A stretch of DNA of 16,681 bases, from contig JAAXIL010000247.1 of the NCBI GenBank assembly GCA_012270355.1, positions 1 to 16,681 on the forward strand, read 5' to 3'. The notes beneath the pieces were generated by a model that did no database searches, was not told where the DNA came from, and saw only the letters and a list, made by a program, of their open reading frames with translations. The position numbers and the translations under genes are program-made. Shown here piece after piece: positions 7,624-15,608 of the stretch. This DNA comes from Psychrobacter sp. (GTDB taxonomy: Bacteria > Pseudomonadota > Gammaproteobacteria > Pseudomonadales > Moraxellaceae). The first letter of the stretch is position 1. The number at the start of each line of letters is the position of its first letter.

Positions 7624-8612
7624 CGATAAAAAAACTTGCCGTCGCCATAAGTGTTTTGAGTATGTTTGGTTTGGCTCAACCATTGGCTTATGCCGAAAGC
7701 CAACAAGCAACAGGGCAATTTGAAACGACACAACTTAACACACCAAAGCCCGCCATAAATACCCCCCTCGACACTGAGAACACGCTAGACACGCAAGAAC
7801 TGCTGTTCGAAGTCATCACCAGCGACACCTACACTGAAGTGAAGGAAATCGAAGAGTGGGAACGTAAGCCTGAGCCCCCGCAGGAATACGCCCCGCCCGA
7901 AAAAAGCTGGCTAGAAAAACTATTCGACTTTTTGTTTGGTGATATGTTCGACGACGTAGATGGGGCATCGGCTTATGATGTTTTTACCACCTCGATTAAG
8001 CTAATTTTGATACTGGCATTATTGGCCTTTATCGGTTGGGTAATTTATCGAGCCAGTGAAAACGGCTGGGGTAATGCGTTTCGCTCGCTTACTCGCCCTC
8101 GAAGTCGTGTCAACGAATACCTTGAGTCCAGCAACGTGCAACATTGGCATGACTTGCCTGCCCATGCAGAATTGGGGCAAGTGGTATTGACGTTGCTAAC
8201 AGAGAATGACGAAAAAAAATTGGCGGAGAATATTGAGATTGGAGCATCATTGCTTTACCGAGGTGTATTGCGATGGTTAGCCAAGCAGAAATTGGCATAT
8301 ATCGATCCTGCTACCACCGAAGGGCAATGTTTACGCCAATTACATGCAGTCGCTGATTTGGATGCAGAGGATCATCGGCTGACTTCCCTCAAGCCATACT
8401 TAACAGAGGTAATTCAGGTGTGGATGCGGGTAGCCTACGATGACAACACGCTGACTAGTACCAACATGACGACGATACACGCCCGCTTACAAGAGTTGGC
8501 AAGCGATTGGGCAACCACACTGACCAATTCGCCAATCAATTCACCCAAAGTCAGGCCCAAACCTTCTGAGTTCAAGACAGATACTGGCAAACTTGCCGAG
8601 GAAGGTGTGTAA
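7620..8612 (+). CDS. DUF4129 domain protein with signal peptide
   Basis: Protein of 330 residues. A typical signal peptide (KKLAVAISVLSMFGLAQPLAYA, cleavage likely after residue 25) leads to an acidic, Pro-rich periplasmic segment (26-120), one membrane segment (about 125-144), and a cytoplasmic C-terminal DUF4129 domain marked by GASLLYRGVLRWLAKQKLAY (208-227) and TTEGQCLRQL (232-241). DUF4129 proteins in other bacteria share this arrangement, sometimes attached to transglutaminase-like proteins, and cluster with MoxR and DUF58 genes; their molecular function is unknown. The long periplasmic segment and cytoplasmic tail would let it connect envelope and cytosol. Its ATG overlaps the preceding stop (ATGA). 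Its own stop is directly followed by the DUF4350 start codon, and the last codons provide that gene's ribosome binding site. Confidence 0.82.
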   Translation: MTIKKLAVAISVLSMFGLAQPLAYAESQQATGQFETTQLNTPKPAINTPLDTENTLDTQELLFEVITSDTYTEVKEIEEWERKPEPPQEYAPPEKSWLEKLFDFLFGDMFDDVDGASAYDVFTTSIKLILILALLAFIGWVIYRASENGWGNAFRSLTRPRSRVNEYLESSNVQHWHDLPAHAELGQVVLTLLTENDEKKLAENIEIGASLLYRGVLRWLAKQKLAYIDPATTEGQCLRQLHAVADLDAEDHRLTSLKPYLTEVIQVWMRVAYDDNTLTSTNMTTIHARLQELASDWATTLTNSPINSPKVRPKPSEFKTDTGKLAEEGV

Positions 8613-11147
8613 ATGGCAACTCAAAAGCCGACCGCCTCGACTAAATTTTCTACCTCAACCAAGGCGACCACATTCATGCTTGGCAAGTGGGAAGTCAACC
8701 TTCGCACCCTGCTCATTGTGGTGTTGTTGGTGTTGGCTTGCGTGGGCTATGCATTATGGTTTTTTGAGCACTTTCAAAAGGTCAGCCATACCCGCTATCA
8801 GATGACCGAACGGGCGAATTACAACCCTTATTACGCCAGTCAATTACTCATCAATGAAGCCTCAATAGCGTCGGCAAAACAAGCAGAGTGGATCGACTCT
8901 AATGTTGAGGTCGCAAATAACTCAGAAATTAACGTTCTTGAAAATAGTGATGCAGAAACCAGTGACACAAAAACCAATGATGCAGATATTGCCCCCGATG
9001 CTTTGTTTGCCCCTGTAGCCACTACCTTGTTGGATGATGACGTAAAAGCCCTGCTCGACGACCTACCCGAAGCGACCACCGAGATAGACAGCAAGACCGT
9101 TCCCAATACCCTCATCATCAATAGCATGAATACCAGCCTGACCCCAAAGCGGTTCGATGCCCTGCAAACGTGGGTTGAGTCGGGCGGTCATCTCATTACC
9201 TTTATTGGTGAACCTCTAACGCAAAATGATGTTGAAGAGGTGAATCTTAATGGACTGCATGACGAGGGCATTGCATATCAACTTGATGGCTGGGACGAAG
9301 AAGAGCTACGCCAATCGTTAAGCAAACTTGAAGAAGGCAATCAATTCCTAAACCGTCTTGGTATTTTGAACTTAAATTATGACGGTTGGTATAAAAAACC
9401 GACGTTGATAGAGGAAGCGTTATGGAACAAGGTGAGCGGTCTGCGAGAGCAGATTGAAAGTAGAGAAAAGGCTTATGACACCCTAGTTAGAGACGGTAAT
9501 ATTTCTGAGGCAAAAAAAGAATCATTACTGAAGGGAATTAACCAACTTTACGAAGAATTGTCGCCTTATTCGGATCTATCCGATATGGTAGAGGAGCAGG
9601 AGTTTAGTTTGGTTGCATTTGCCAGCCATCCGACTCCGTTACTAATTGCAAATAACCAATATCGCCTAAATCTTGATACTCAAGCCTTTGCGACATTGTT
9701 CCCCGAAGCAACCAGTGTTGATGCTTTGCAGGTAAATGGACAACAGGAAAGTTATACACCCATCGTTGCCTATGATACACAGCGATTTGGGATGCGAGAG
9801 GAGATGTCCGACGATAATGGCAATGACGATGCAGAAGACACAAAACAACCATCCCTCGACGACATTGCTAGCCTCGAACCAACCGACCCTAAAAACATTG
9901 CTCGCTTAAAACGTATTCGTCACTATCTTGCAAGCGAAAAACGCCACTTAACCGAGCAAATTGAACGCTATACTGCTAAGAATAAGCATCGCGATGTTGT
10001 GAATCTTTCATCGCCCACGCACCCAGTTGCTAATCCTAACGTTGGCTCATTAGAAAAATTGGGTGAATATCGTTATGGAGGCGATAAGAATTATCTCGAC
10101 ACTCTCAACCAGTCGCTGGATTATATAGGATTTTTGCAACAACAACCGTCGCAAATTTTACTTGAAGCCTTTGCCCCAGCTAAAGAGGCGATGATAGATG
10201 TTAAGCTGGGGTCTGGACGTTTGACGGTATTAACGAACGATACGTTATTTGTTAATCCAAATCCAAATCAAGCCATATACGACGAGCCCACACCCGTCGC
10301 CTCAACGGTGAATGAGCTTGCCGATGCCAACAATCTTGACACCTCGGCACAGCCACAAAAGTCTAACCTTGCCAGCGATTTGCTACCGCAACCCGAAACG
10401 CCCCTGTTAACCAACACTAATCATAATTCGTTGGATAAATTTGATAATGCTGAAATCCTGCTTGCCTTAACAGCAGACACTTGGCAACCGCAAATCGATG
10501 CAGATGGTCACATCATCACAGGATCGGTATGGATTTTGCCTTATACCGACGTATTACCTCTGCCCAATTTACTGTGGCAAAAAGCCCGTTTTGCAGTGCT
10601 GAGTTTGGCGTTATTGACATTTTTATGGCTGTGGTCGCTCTATAACCGATTTGGTAAACGGCACTATCTGACCGATGGCAATTCGTTTGACATTTTGCGA
10701 TATTTTCGTCAAGTAGGGCGTTATGGTTGGCAACACGACAAAGCACATGCACTTATCAACAATACCCGAAAGCAGACGCTTAGAAAGCTGAGGCTTCATG
10801 TGCCCGTCAATGCTGGTTACGACACAATCCATGATGATGACGTAAATGCCAACACTTCAAGTAACCCTTTAAATACCACTCTAAACACTTCGCCAAGCGA
10901 TGCCCGATTAACCATCGCCAGCGTTTATCCCTTTTTGAAGGATGCGTTAAACAAAGCCCTTGCCCGAGGTGAATTTAAAGAATGGACAAATGAAGCAGAC
11001 GGGCAGGGGACAAATGACTTTTCTCAACTATTGAGCCAGCAACGCTTAAACATCGCTTTATTTAATCCGCTTGACGATAAGATGAGTGCCAAAGAATTGA
11101 CCCAACTTTCGCAAACGCTGTGGCTTATCAATCAGTTGTTAAAATAA
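8613..11147 (+). CDS. DUF4350 domain membrane protein, enlarged
   Basis: Protein of 844 residues anchored by membrane segments at about 31-51 and 658-677, with a large domain between them on the extracytoplasmic side. DUF4350 hallmarks are present: NPYYASQLLI (71-80), the Rossmann-like segment NTLIINSMNTSLTPKRFDAL with WVESGGHLITFIG (165-199), GSGRLTVLTNDTLFVN (533-548), and after the second membrane segment YNRFGKRHYL with FRQVGRYGWQHDKAHALI (about 677-715). DUF4350 proteins I know are nearer 400 residues; the extra length comes from an acidic insert (100-160), a helical insert likely to be coiled coil (about 225-330), a second insert (about 395-465) and an Asn/Pro-rich stretch (549-606). 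No function is established; the fold may bind a sugar or peptide ligand. The start abuts the previous stop (TAAATG) with GAGGAAGG seven bases upstream. The 55 bases after it separate it from moxR. Confidence 0.82.
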   Translation: MATQKPTASTKFSTSTKATTFMLGKWEVNLRTLLIVVLLVLACVGYALWFFEHFQKVSHTRYQMTERANYNPYYASQLLINEASIASAKQAEWIDSNVEVANNSEINVLENSDAETSDTKTNDADIAPDALFAPVATTLLDDDVKALLDDLPEATTEIDSKTVPNTLIINSMNTSLTPKRFDALQTWVESGGHLITFIGEPLTQNDVEEVNLNGLHDEGIAYQLDGWDEEELRQSLSKLEEGNQFLNRLGILNLNYDGWYKKPTLIEEALWNKVSGLREQIESREKAYDTLVRDGNISEAKKESLLKGINQLYEELSPYSDLSDMVEEQEFSLVAFASHPTPLLIANNQYRLNLDTQAFATLFPEATSVDALQVNGQQESYTPIVAYDTQRFGMREEMSDDNGNDDAEDTKQPSLDDIASLEPTDPKNIARLKRIRHYLASEKRHLTEQIERYTAKNKHRDVVNLSSPTHPVANPNVGSLEKLGEYRYGGDKNYLDTLNQSLDYIGFLQQQPSQILLEAFAPAKEAMIDVKLGSGRLTVLTNDTLFVNPNPNQAIYDEPTPVASTVNELADANNLDTSAQPQKSNLASDLLPQPETPLLTNTNHNSLDKFDNAEILLALTADTWQPQIDADGHIITGSVWILPYTDVLPLPNLLWQKARFAVLSLALLTFLWLWSLYNRFGKRHYLTDGNSFDILRYFRQVGRYGWQHDKAHALINNTRKQTLRKLRLHVPVNAGYDTIHDDDVNANTSSNPLNTTLNTSPSDARLTIASVYPFLKDALNKALARGEFKEWTNEADGQGTNDFSQLLSQQRLNIALFNPLDDKMSAKELTQLSQTLWLINQLLK

Positions 11148-11158
11148 CATAGATTAAA

Positions 11159-11189
11159 TTGCAAAACTTAAAAATCTAAAATTTATAAA
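11159..11189 (+). promoter_or_regulatory. Possible internal promoter ahead of moxR
   Basis: The 55-base gap at 11148-11202 is the only real spacing inside the operon and is strongly AT-rich. It contains TTGCAA (11159-11164) and TATAAA (11184-11189), the latter within a 10-base palindrome ATTTATAAAT (11181-11190). The 19-base spacer is longer than optimal, so the call is weak. If real, it would let MoxR and DUF58 be made independently of the six membrane proteins. Confidence 0.3.
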
Positions 11190-11202
11190 TTAGGAAATCT
11201 CC

Positions 11203-12237
11203 ATGCAACCCATACCAGACCAAACGTCTAATACATCTTCCAATTCTGAAGCTAATCCTAACGTAAATAAAAAGAGTGACGCATGGCAGAAAGCCCAAAA
11301 CCTAACCGATCAGCTAAAACAAGCGGTCGGAAAAGGGATGATTGGGCAGACTGATATTATCGAGCAGGTCTGTGTTTGTCTTATTGCAGGCGGTCATGTC
11401 TTGATTGAAGGCTTGCCAGGGCTTGGCAAAACCTTGATGGTGAAAGCCTTTGCCAAAGCCATTGGTGGAACCTACCATCGTGTGCAATTCACCCCCGACC
11501 TTATGCCTGCCGACATCACGGGGCATACGCTGTACGACATGCAGACGGGCAACTGGAAAGTCCGCCGAGGTCCTGTGTTTTGTAACCTGCTACTTGCTGA
11601 TGAAATCAACCGAGCCTCAGCAAAAACACAATCTGCTTTATTAGAAGTCATGCAGGAACATCAAGTGACGATTGAGGGCAAAACCTACGAATTGAAAGCC
11701 CCATTCATTACCATCGCTACCCAAAACCCGCTTGAGCAAGAGGGCACATACCCGTTGCCCGAAGCCCAACTAGACCGTTTTTTGTTTAACGTCCTGATTG
11801 ACTATCCAAACTTTGCCGACGAAGCCAATATGGTTAAAACCGTCCTTGGAGGACATGTCGGAGCGACCCTCAATCTCGATGCCGTACCACAAGTCATGTC
11901 ACCAGCAACACTCATTAAGCTACAAAATATGACCGCCGAAGTCGCATTGGATGACCGCATTATAGAATACGCCTTACAAATTGTCCGCCTCACCCGTGAG
12001 TCGCCTAGCATTCAAAGTGGAGCAGGACCTCGTGGGGGCATCGCCATCCTGCGAGCATCCAGAGCCTACGCCTTAATGCAGGGTAGGGGATACGTCATCC
12101 CTGACGATGTGGTAAAAATGGCAGTGCCCGTACTGCGACACCGATTGACGCTTGGTGCAGACCAACAAATCGATGGCATCCGCCCCGACCAAGTCATCAA
12201 CCAAATCGTCGCTTCCGTGCCAGCACCGAGACAATAA
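11203..12237 (+). CDS. MoxR family AAA+ ATPase
   Basis: Cytosolic AAA+ ATPase of 344 residues. After a 25-residue polar N-terminus come GHVLIEGLPGLGKT (64-77, Walker A), the MoxR-specific segment RVQFTPDLMPADITGH (93-108), LLLADEINRASAKTQSALLE (129-148, Walker B with catalytic Asp-Glu), ATQNP (172-176, sensor 1), and LPEAQLDRFLF (185-195) with the arginine finger. The C-terminal lid carries GAGPRGGIAILRASRAYAL with the sensor 2 Arg. All catalytic residues are intact and length is normal for the family. MoxR ATPases act as chaperones that remodel or insert cofactors into partner proteins, typically together with a DUF58 or von Willebrand factor A protein encoded next to them, as here. AGGA lies seven bases before the ATG. 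The gene symbol moxR denotes the family only. It is followed after three bases by the DUF58 gene. Confidence 0.95.
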   Translation: MQPIPDQTSNTSSNSEANPNVNKKSDAWQKAQNLTDQLKQAVGKGMIGQTDIIEQVCVCLIAGGHVLIEGLPGLGKTLMVKAFAKAIGGTYHRVQFTPDLMPADITGHTLYDMQTGNWKVRRGPVFCNLLLADEINRASAKTQSALLEVMQEHQVTIEGKTYELKAPFITIATQNPLEQEGTYPLPEAQLDRFLFNVLIDYPNFADEANMVKTVLGGHVGATLNLDAVPQVMSPATLIKLQNMTAEVALDDRIIEYALQIVRLTRESPSIQSGAGPRGGIAILRASRAYALMQGRGYVIPDDVVKMAVPVLRHRLTLGADQQIDGIRPDQVINQIVASVPAPRQ

Positions 12238-12240
12238 GCC

Positions 12241-13989
12241 GTGGCTCATTTAGATTCCGCCCATTCTGCCCAGTTGCCGTCTGCATCAATCCCGTCACCT
12301 GGCGAGTTCATACAGCCATCTCGTTGGCAACGATTGATGCAATATCAACCCAGTAAACGATTGGTAAAACTGGTTTTTTGGTGGTGGCTAGTTGTCTGTG
12401 TTTGCACCGCACTCATTATGACCAATGGGCTTGGTATATCAAGTCTGTCTGCATTGATACCTTTTTCTGAATTTGGCTTAACCATTTGCATATTGTCGAT
12501 GCTAATGGGTTTGATTGTTGTAGCGATAGACGTGCTTTGCCTTATCAACTTTAGCCAACCGAGCCAATTTGCTGTACGTCGGCATTATCCCAATAACGTG
12601 CCTGTGTTTAAGGAACTCGACATTCATGCGGTGTTAAGCTTACAGGAGGTATCGTCTGCAAACACGAGTGGTATCAGAAAATTGGGTTTAAGTATTGCAA
12701 ATTTAGTGCGAGAAATTATCCAAAAATTAGGCTTTATTAACGCATTAAACGTCCAATTTTATGATGATTATCCCGACCAACTGATGCCTATTGGCATTGC
12801 AGATAATGTAAGTGGCTCACCCAATGAAGCGATGCCGATAGCCGTCACCATTCCTTTGACCAAATCAAGCCAAAACCACTCAATATTAAACAACGCTCAA
12901 CATTCGCAAACGCATGCACAAATGGATATTTTTTATCCCGTTTTGGCAGTCAAACGGGGCACTGGGTTTTTTTGGCAATCGCACCTAAAAGTATCCTCAC
13001 CGTTTGGGTTATTTACCCGTCAATTTACTTTGATAGATACGCATGCCCACGCCAAACCGCTTCGGGTATTAGCCGATTTTTCAGGGCTACTTAATAACGA
13101 GTTGTCCGCCGTGTTTGAAAAAAGCATAGATGCAGGCATTCAAGCCTTACTCAGACAAGGGCAGGGCAGTGACTTTCTAAAACTGCGTGAATATTCCGCA
13201 GGCGATGCCATCCGCCAAATTGACTGGAAAGCCAGCTCTCGCATCAATAAGCTCATGAGCAAAACCTTTGATGATGATAACGACCAAGACGTGGTGTTTT
13301 TGCTTGATTGTGGCGAGCAAATGCGACATCAAGACACGACCGACCTTGAAGAAGCTATGACTGCCTCGCAAGGGCGACACACGCAAAGCGATAATCTGAC
13401 GGGTAGGGCAGACAACACCAAGCACCACATCCATTATTTTGACCGAGTGCTCAATGCAGTATTGCTACTCGCTTACGTTGCCAATAAACAAGGGGATGCA
13501 GTGGGTCTGATGACCTTTGCAGGACAAGACGTGTACCTGCCAGTCAAAAAAGGAGGGTCGTTGATTCGTCACTTTCTGAATGCCACAGCAGATTTATCAC
13601 CCACGCTTGAGACCAGCGATTATTTGGTTGCCAGCCAAACTTTACTAAAACGCCTCAAAAAACGCTCGCTCGTCATTGTCATTAGCAACACCCGCACCGA
13701 AGCCAGCTTTGAGCTGACCCAAGCCATGCATTTGCTCGCCCGTCGTCATCAAGTGGTGTTTGCTAACCTGACGGAAGAAGCGGTGCAAGTCAGGCTGGCA
13801 GGCGAGTTACCGCCACAAAACTTTGATGATGCGTTGTTGTATCATTCGCTACAGGCTCATGCCGACACTCGCCAGCGATTGCATGAAAATCTATCGCAAA
13901 CTACGGGCACGCTGTGTTTGCAAACCACAGCGAGACAACTACCACTTAAACTTATTCAAACATATTTGTCTTTAAAGCGAGGTGGTTAA
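12241..13989 (+). CDS. DUF58 domain protein, MoxR partner
   Basis: Protein of 582 residues with two membrane segments near the N-terminus (about 42-61 and 79-103), a beta-rich domain (about 120-280) and a C-terminal cytoplasmic DUF58 domain. The domain signature is REYSAGDAIRQIDWKASSRI (316-335), then VVFLLDCGEQM (351-361). The last part lies where von Willebrand A domains have the metal-binding DxSxS, but here it is DCGEQ, so classical metal-dependent adhesion is doubtful, as in many DUF58 proteins. A low-complexity insert (about 365-396) and a His/Gln/Asn-rich stretch (205-229) add to a length above the 300-450 residues common for the family. It probably anchors or recruits the MoxR ATPase to the membrane. 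Translation starts at a GTG (12241) three bases after the moxR stop, with no clear ribosome binding site, suggesting coupling. It is the last gene of the operon; I found no hairpin terminator after it. Confidence 0.9.
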   Translation: MAHLDSAHSAQLPSASIPSPGEFIQPSRWQRLMQYQPSKRLVKLVFWWWLVVCVCTALIMTNGLGISSLSALIPFSEFGLTICILSMLMGLIVVAIDVLCLINFSQPSQFAVRRHYPNNVPVFKELDIHAVLSLQEVSSANTSGIRKLGLSIANLVREIIQKLGFINALNVQFYDDYPDQLMPIGIADNVSGSPNEAMPIAVTIPLTKSSQNHSILNNAQHSQTHAQMDIFYPVLAVKRGTGFFWQSHLKVSSPFGLFTRQFTLIDTHAHAKPLRVLADFSGLLNNELSAVFEKSIDAGIQALLRQGQGSDFLKLREYSAGDAIRQIDWKASSRINKLMSKTFDDDNDQDVVFLLDCGEQMRHQDTTDLEEAMTASQGRHTQSDNLTGRADNTKHHIHYFDRVLNAVLLLAYVANKQGDAVGLMTFAGQDVYLPVKKGGSLIRHFLNATADLSPTLETSDYLVASQTLLKRLKKRSLVIVISNTRTEASFELTQAMHLLARRHQVVFANLTEEAVQVRLAGELPPQNFDDALLYHSLQAHADTRQRLHENLSQTTGTLCLQTTARQLPLKLIQTYLSLKRGG

Positions 13990-14045
13990 GAATTGGAAAT
14001 CAATAATATATAAGGGTGAGAACTACTGTTAAGAGTATTTTCCTA

Positions 14046-14076
14046 AAATAGTCTATTTAACATAATATACATTATG
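14046..14076. repeat. Two adjacent perfect palindromes upstream of ydfG
   Basis: AAATAG-T-CTATTT (14046-14058) and CATAAT-ATAC-ATTATG (14061-14076) are two perfect inverted repeats separated by two bases. They lie in the 183-base gap between the DUF58 gene and the ydfG-like gene, 97 bases before the latter's start. They lack a T-run and GC-rich stem, so they do not look like a terminator. They could be regulator-binding sites, but in AT-rich DNA chance is a fair alternative. Confidence 0.35.
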
Positions 14077-14094
14077 CGAAGTTTAACCAACCGC

Positions 14095-14122
14095 TTTAAA
14101 GATGCTAAACTGAACTTATAAA
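14095..14122 (+). promoter_or_regulatory. Candidate promoter of the ydfG-like gene
   Basis: TTTAAA (14095-14100) and TATAAA (14117-14122) with a 16-base spacer, each differing from consensus at one or two positions, lie 50 bases before the ydfG start and just downstream of the two palindromes. The match is modest and the region is AT-rich, so this is tentative. Confidence 0.3.
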
Positions 14123-14172
14123 TACTATTCGATTCAAAAATACTTATAGAAATATTTTAAGGAACATGACTG

Positions 14173-14967
14173 ATGCAAACCCAACAACAAACCATTCTGG
14201 TCACGGGTGCAACCGCAGGATTTGGTAAAGCGATTGCTAAACTGTTAGTTAGTCAGGGTCACACCGTTATCGGTGTTGGTCGTCGTCAGGCTAAGTTGGA
14301 TGAGTTGACGAGCGACTTAGAAACTGAAAGCGGACAATTTATTGGCATGGCATGCGACATTAGCGACATCTCTGCCATTCAGCCCATGCTAGACAAACTA
14401 AACAGCGAGCATGGCGATAGCATGCCCATTGATGTTTTGGTCAATAACGCAGGGCTTGCTTTGGGTACTGAGGCTGCCTTTGAAACTAAACTTGATGATT
14501 GGATGACCATGGTGGATACCAACATTAAGGGATTGATTGCTCTTACGCATGCCATTTTGCCTGATATGGTTGAGCGAAACTCGGGCTATATCATCAATGT
14601 GGGCTCGATTGCGGGCAATTATCCCTATTTTGGTGGCAATGTTTATGGGGCGACCAAAGCCTTTGTACGACAGTTTAGCCTAAACTTACGTGCAGATTTG
14701 CTTGGCAAAAATGTGCGAGTGACCAACCTAGAACCTGGCAATGTGGGCGGTACGGAGTTTTCTGTGGTGCGTTATCATGGCGACACGGGCAAAGCAAACA
14801 AGGTGTACGAAGGGTTTGAGTCCATGTCCGCAGTCGACATCGCCGATATTGTTAGCTGGCTCATTCATAGCCCAGCTCACGTTAATGTGAATACGTTAGA
14901 GGTCATGCCGACCGCTCAAACCTTTGCAGGACTTAGAATCGCTAAAAATGGCGACAAAGACGTGTAA
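14173..14967 (+). CDS. ydfG: YdfG-like NADP-dependent short-chain dehydrogenase (3-hydroxy acid / malonic semialdehyde reductase)
   Basis: Cytosolic short-chain dehydrogenase of 264 residues with a classical Rossmann fold. Seen: TGATAGFG (11-18, nucleotide binding), GRR (36-38, suggesting NADP preference), NNAGLALG (91-98), the catalytic Ser in NVGSIAG (S145), and YGATK (Tyr158, Lys162). The segments GGNVYGATKAFVRQFSLNLR, EPGNVGGTEFS and HVNVNTLEVMPTAQTFAGL match E. coli YdfG nearly residue for residue as I remember it. YdfG reduces malonic semialdehyde to 3-hydroxypropionate and oxidises L-allo-threonine and L-serine using NADP. The Gly-Gly-Thr-Glu motif and length support the subfamily rather than another short-chain dehydrogenase. 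The start at 14173 is supported by AGGA nine bases upstream; an ATG at 14166 is in another frame. It follows the DUF58 gene by 183 bases and is probably a separate unit. Confidence 0.9.
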   Translation: MQTQQQTILVTGATAGFGKAIAKLLVSQGHTVIGVGRRQAKLDELTSDLETESGQFIGMACDISDISAIQPMLDKLNSEHGDSMPIDVLVNNAGLALGTEAAFETKLDDWMTMVDTNIKGLIALTHAILPDMVERNSGYIINVGSIAGNYPYFGGNVYGATKAFVRQFSLNLRADLLGKNVRVTNLEPGNVGGTEFSVVRYHGDTGKANKVYEGFESMSAVDIADIVSWLIHSPAHVNVNTLEVMPTAQTFAGLRIAKNGDKDV

Positions 14968-14992
14968 CATAACGCCTATTAAAATTAAGCCC

Positions 14993-14998
14993 TATAAT
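14993..14998 (+). promoter_or_regulatory. Possible -10 element before the 129-residue protein gene
   Basis: A perfect TATAAT lies 26 bases after the ydfG stop and 88 bases before the next start codon. No convincing -35 box is present at the expected distance, so it is only a hint that the downstream gene has its own promoter. Confidence 0.3.
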
Positions 14999-15086
14999 GG
15001 CTAGAATAAAAGTCGTGCTATGGTCGATAATAAATGGACGGGTTTATGTATCGATTTTTTTATTGTTAACATTTTTAAGGTAACTT

Positions 15087-15476
15087 ATGTTTGATATTAA
15101 ATCTATGGTAAAGCGTTCGATTGAAAAAGAAATGATGAACGTTGAGGACTATGTATTTTTGCCTGAACGCATTGAAATGCCTTTAGATGGCGGTCATTTA
15201 ATCAGTGTGCTAAATACCGATGGCAGTGTGGATTTCTTTTTTAATAAAGATGGCATCACCGAAGTCGCCTCTGCCGCTCGCAAGCACCCTTATACGGCGT
15301 TTGAAACCGAGTTGCATCATGGTGTGTATGATGATGTGATTGAAAACTTGGTAAAAGATGTGGATAAAGTACTTGATGGCAAGTCGAAATATTTCCGTAC
15401 TCGTATTTTATCTTCAGGCATGACTAACAACCCTAATTATGCTATTCGCCCTTCTGATGAAGTAAATACACCTTAA
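15087..15476 (+). CDS. Hypothetical protein of 129 residues
   Basis: I do not recognise the family. The protein has no signal peptide or membrane segment and should be cytosolic. It begins with a helical stretch (MFDIKSMVKRSIEKEMM), followed by a likely beta region (FLPERIEMPLDGGHLISVLN, then GSVDFFFNK), a second part with a predicted helix (YDDVIENLVKDVDKVLDGK, about 81-99) and a polar tail. The alternation of charged and hydrophobic residues and codon use like its neighbours argue for a real gene. AAGG lies five bases before the ATG. It is preceded by 119 bases with a possible -10 box and followed by a strong terminator at 15533, so it ends a transcription unit that may include ydfG. Nothing in the context suggests a function. 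Confidence 0.75.
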   Translation: MFDIKSMVKRSIEKEMMNVEDYVFLPERIEMPLDGGHLISVLNTDGSVDFFFNKDGITEVASAARKHPYTAFETELHHGVYDDVIENLVKDVDKVLDGKSKYFRTRILSSGMTNNPNYAIRPSDEVNTP

Positions 15477-15532
15477 TATATTCGACTTTTAAGTCAAATC
15501 CCCTACCCGTTTTTTGTCGAAACGATTAAACT

Positions 15533-15558
15533 AACTGGCTTTAATGCCAGTTTTTTTT
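15533..15558 (+). terminator. Rho-independent terminator after the 129-residue protein gene
   Basis: A perfect 7-base-pair stem AACTGGC / GCCAGTT (15533-15539 and 15546-15552) with a six-base loop is followed by a run of eight T residues (15551-15558). It stands 57 bases after the stop codon and insulates the ornithine decarboxylase gene from upstream transcription. Confidence 0.92.
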
Positions 15559-15563
15559 CGCTG

Positions 15564-15569
15564 TATACT
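15564..15569 (+). promoter_or_regulatory. Candidate -10 element of the ornithine decarboxylase gene
   Basis: TATACT (15564-15569), one mismatch from consensus, lies directly behind the terminator T-run and 39 bases before the decarboxylase start. The -35 position would fall within the terminator loop and matches poorly (TTTAAT), so the promoter may need an activator or may be weak. I see no leader peptide or upstream open frame in the 132-base gap. Confidence 0.35.
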
Positions 15570-15608
15570 TAACTCAATTTTTATCACAATAAATAGAATA
15601 TCAATATT

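Noticed and set aside
15481..15521. Inverted repeat TTCGAC ... GTCGAA downstream of the 129-residue protein gene
   Set aside because: Six-base arms separated by 29 bases are expected by chance, and the real terminator follows at 15533.
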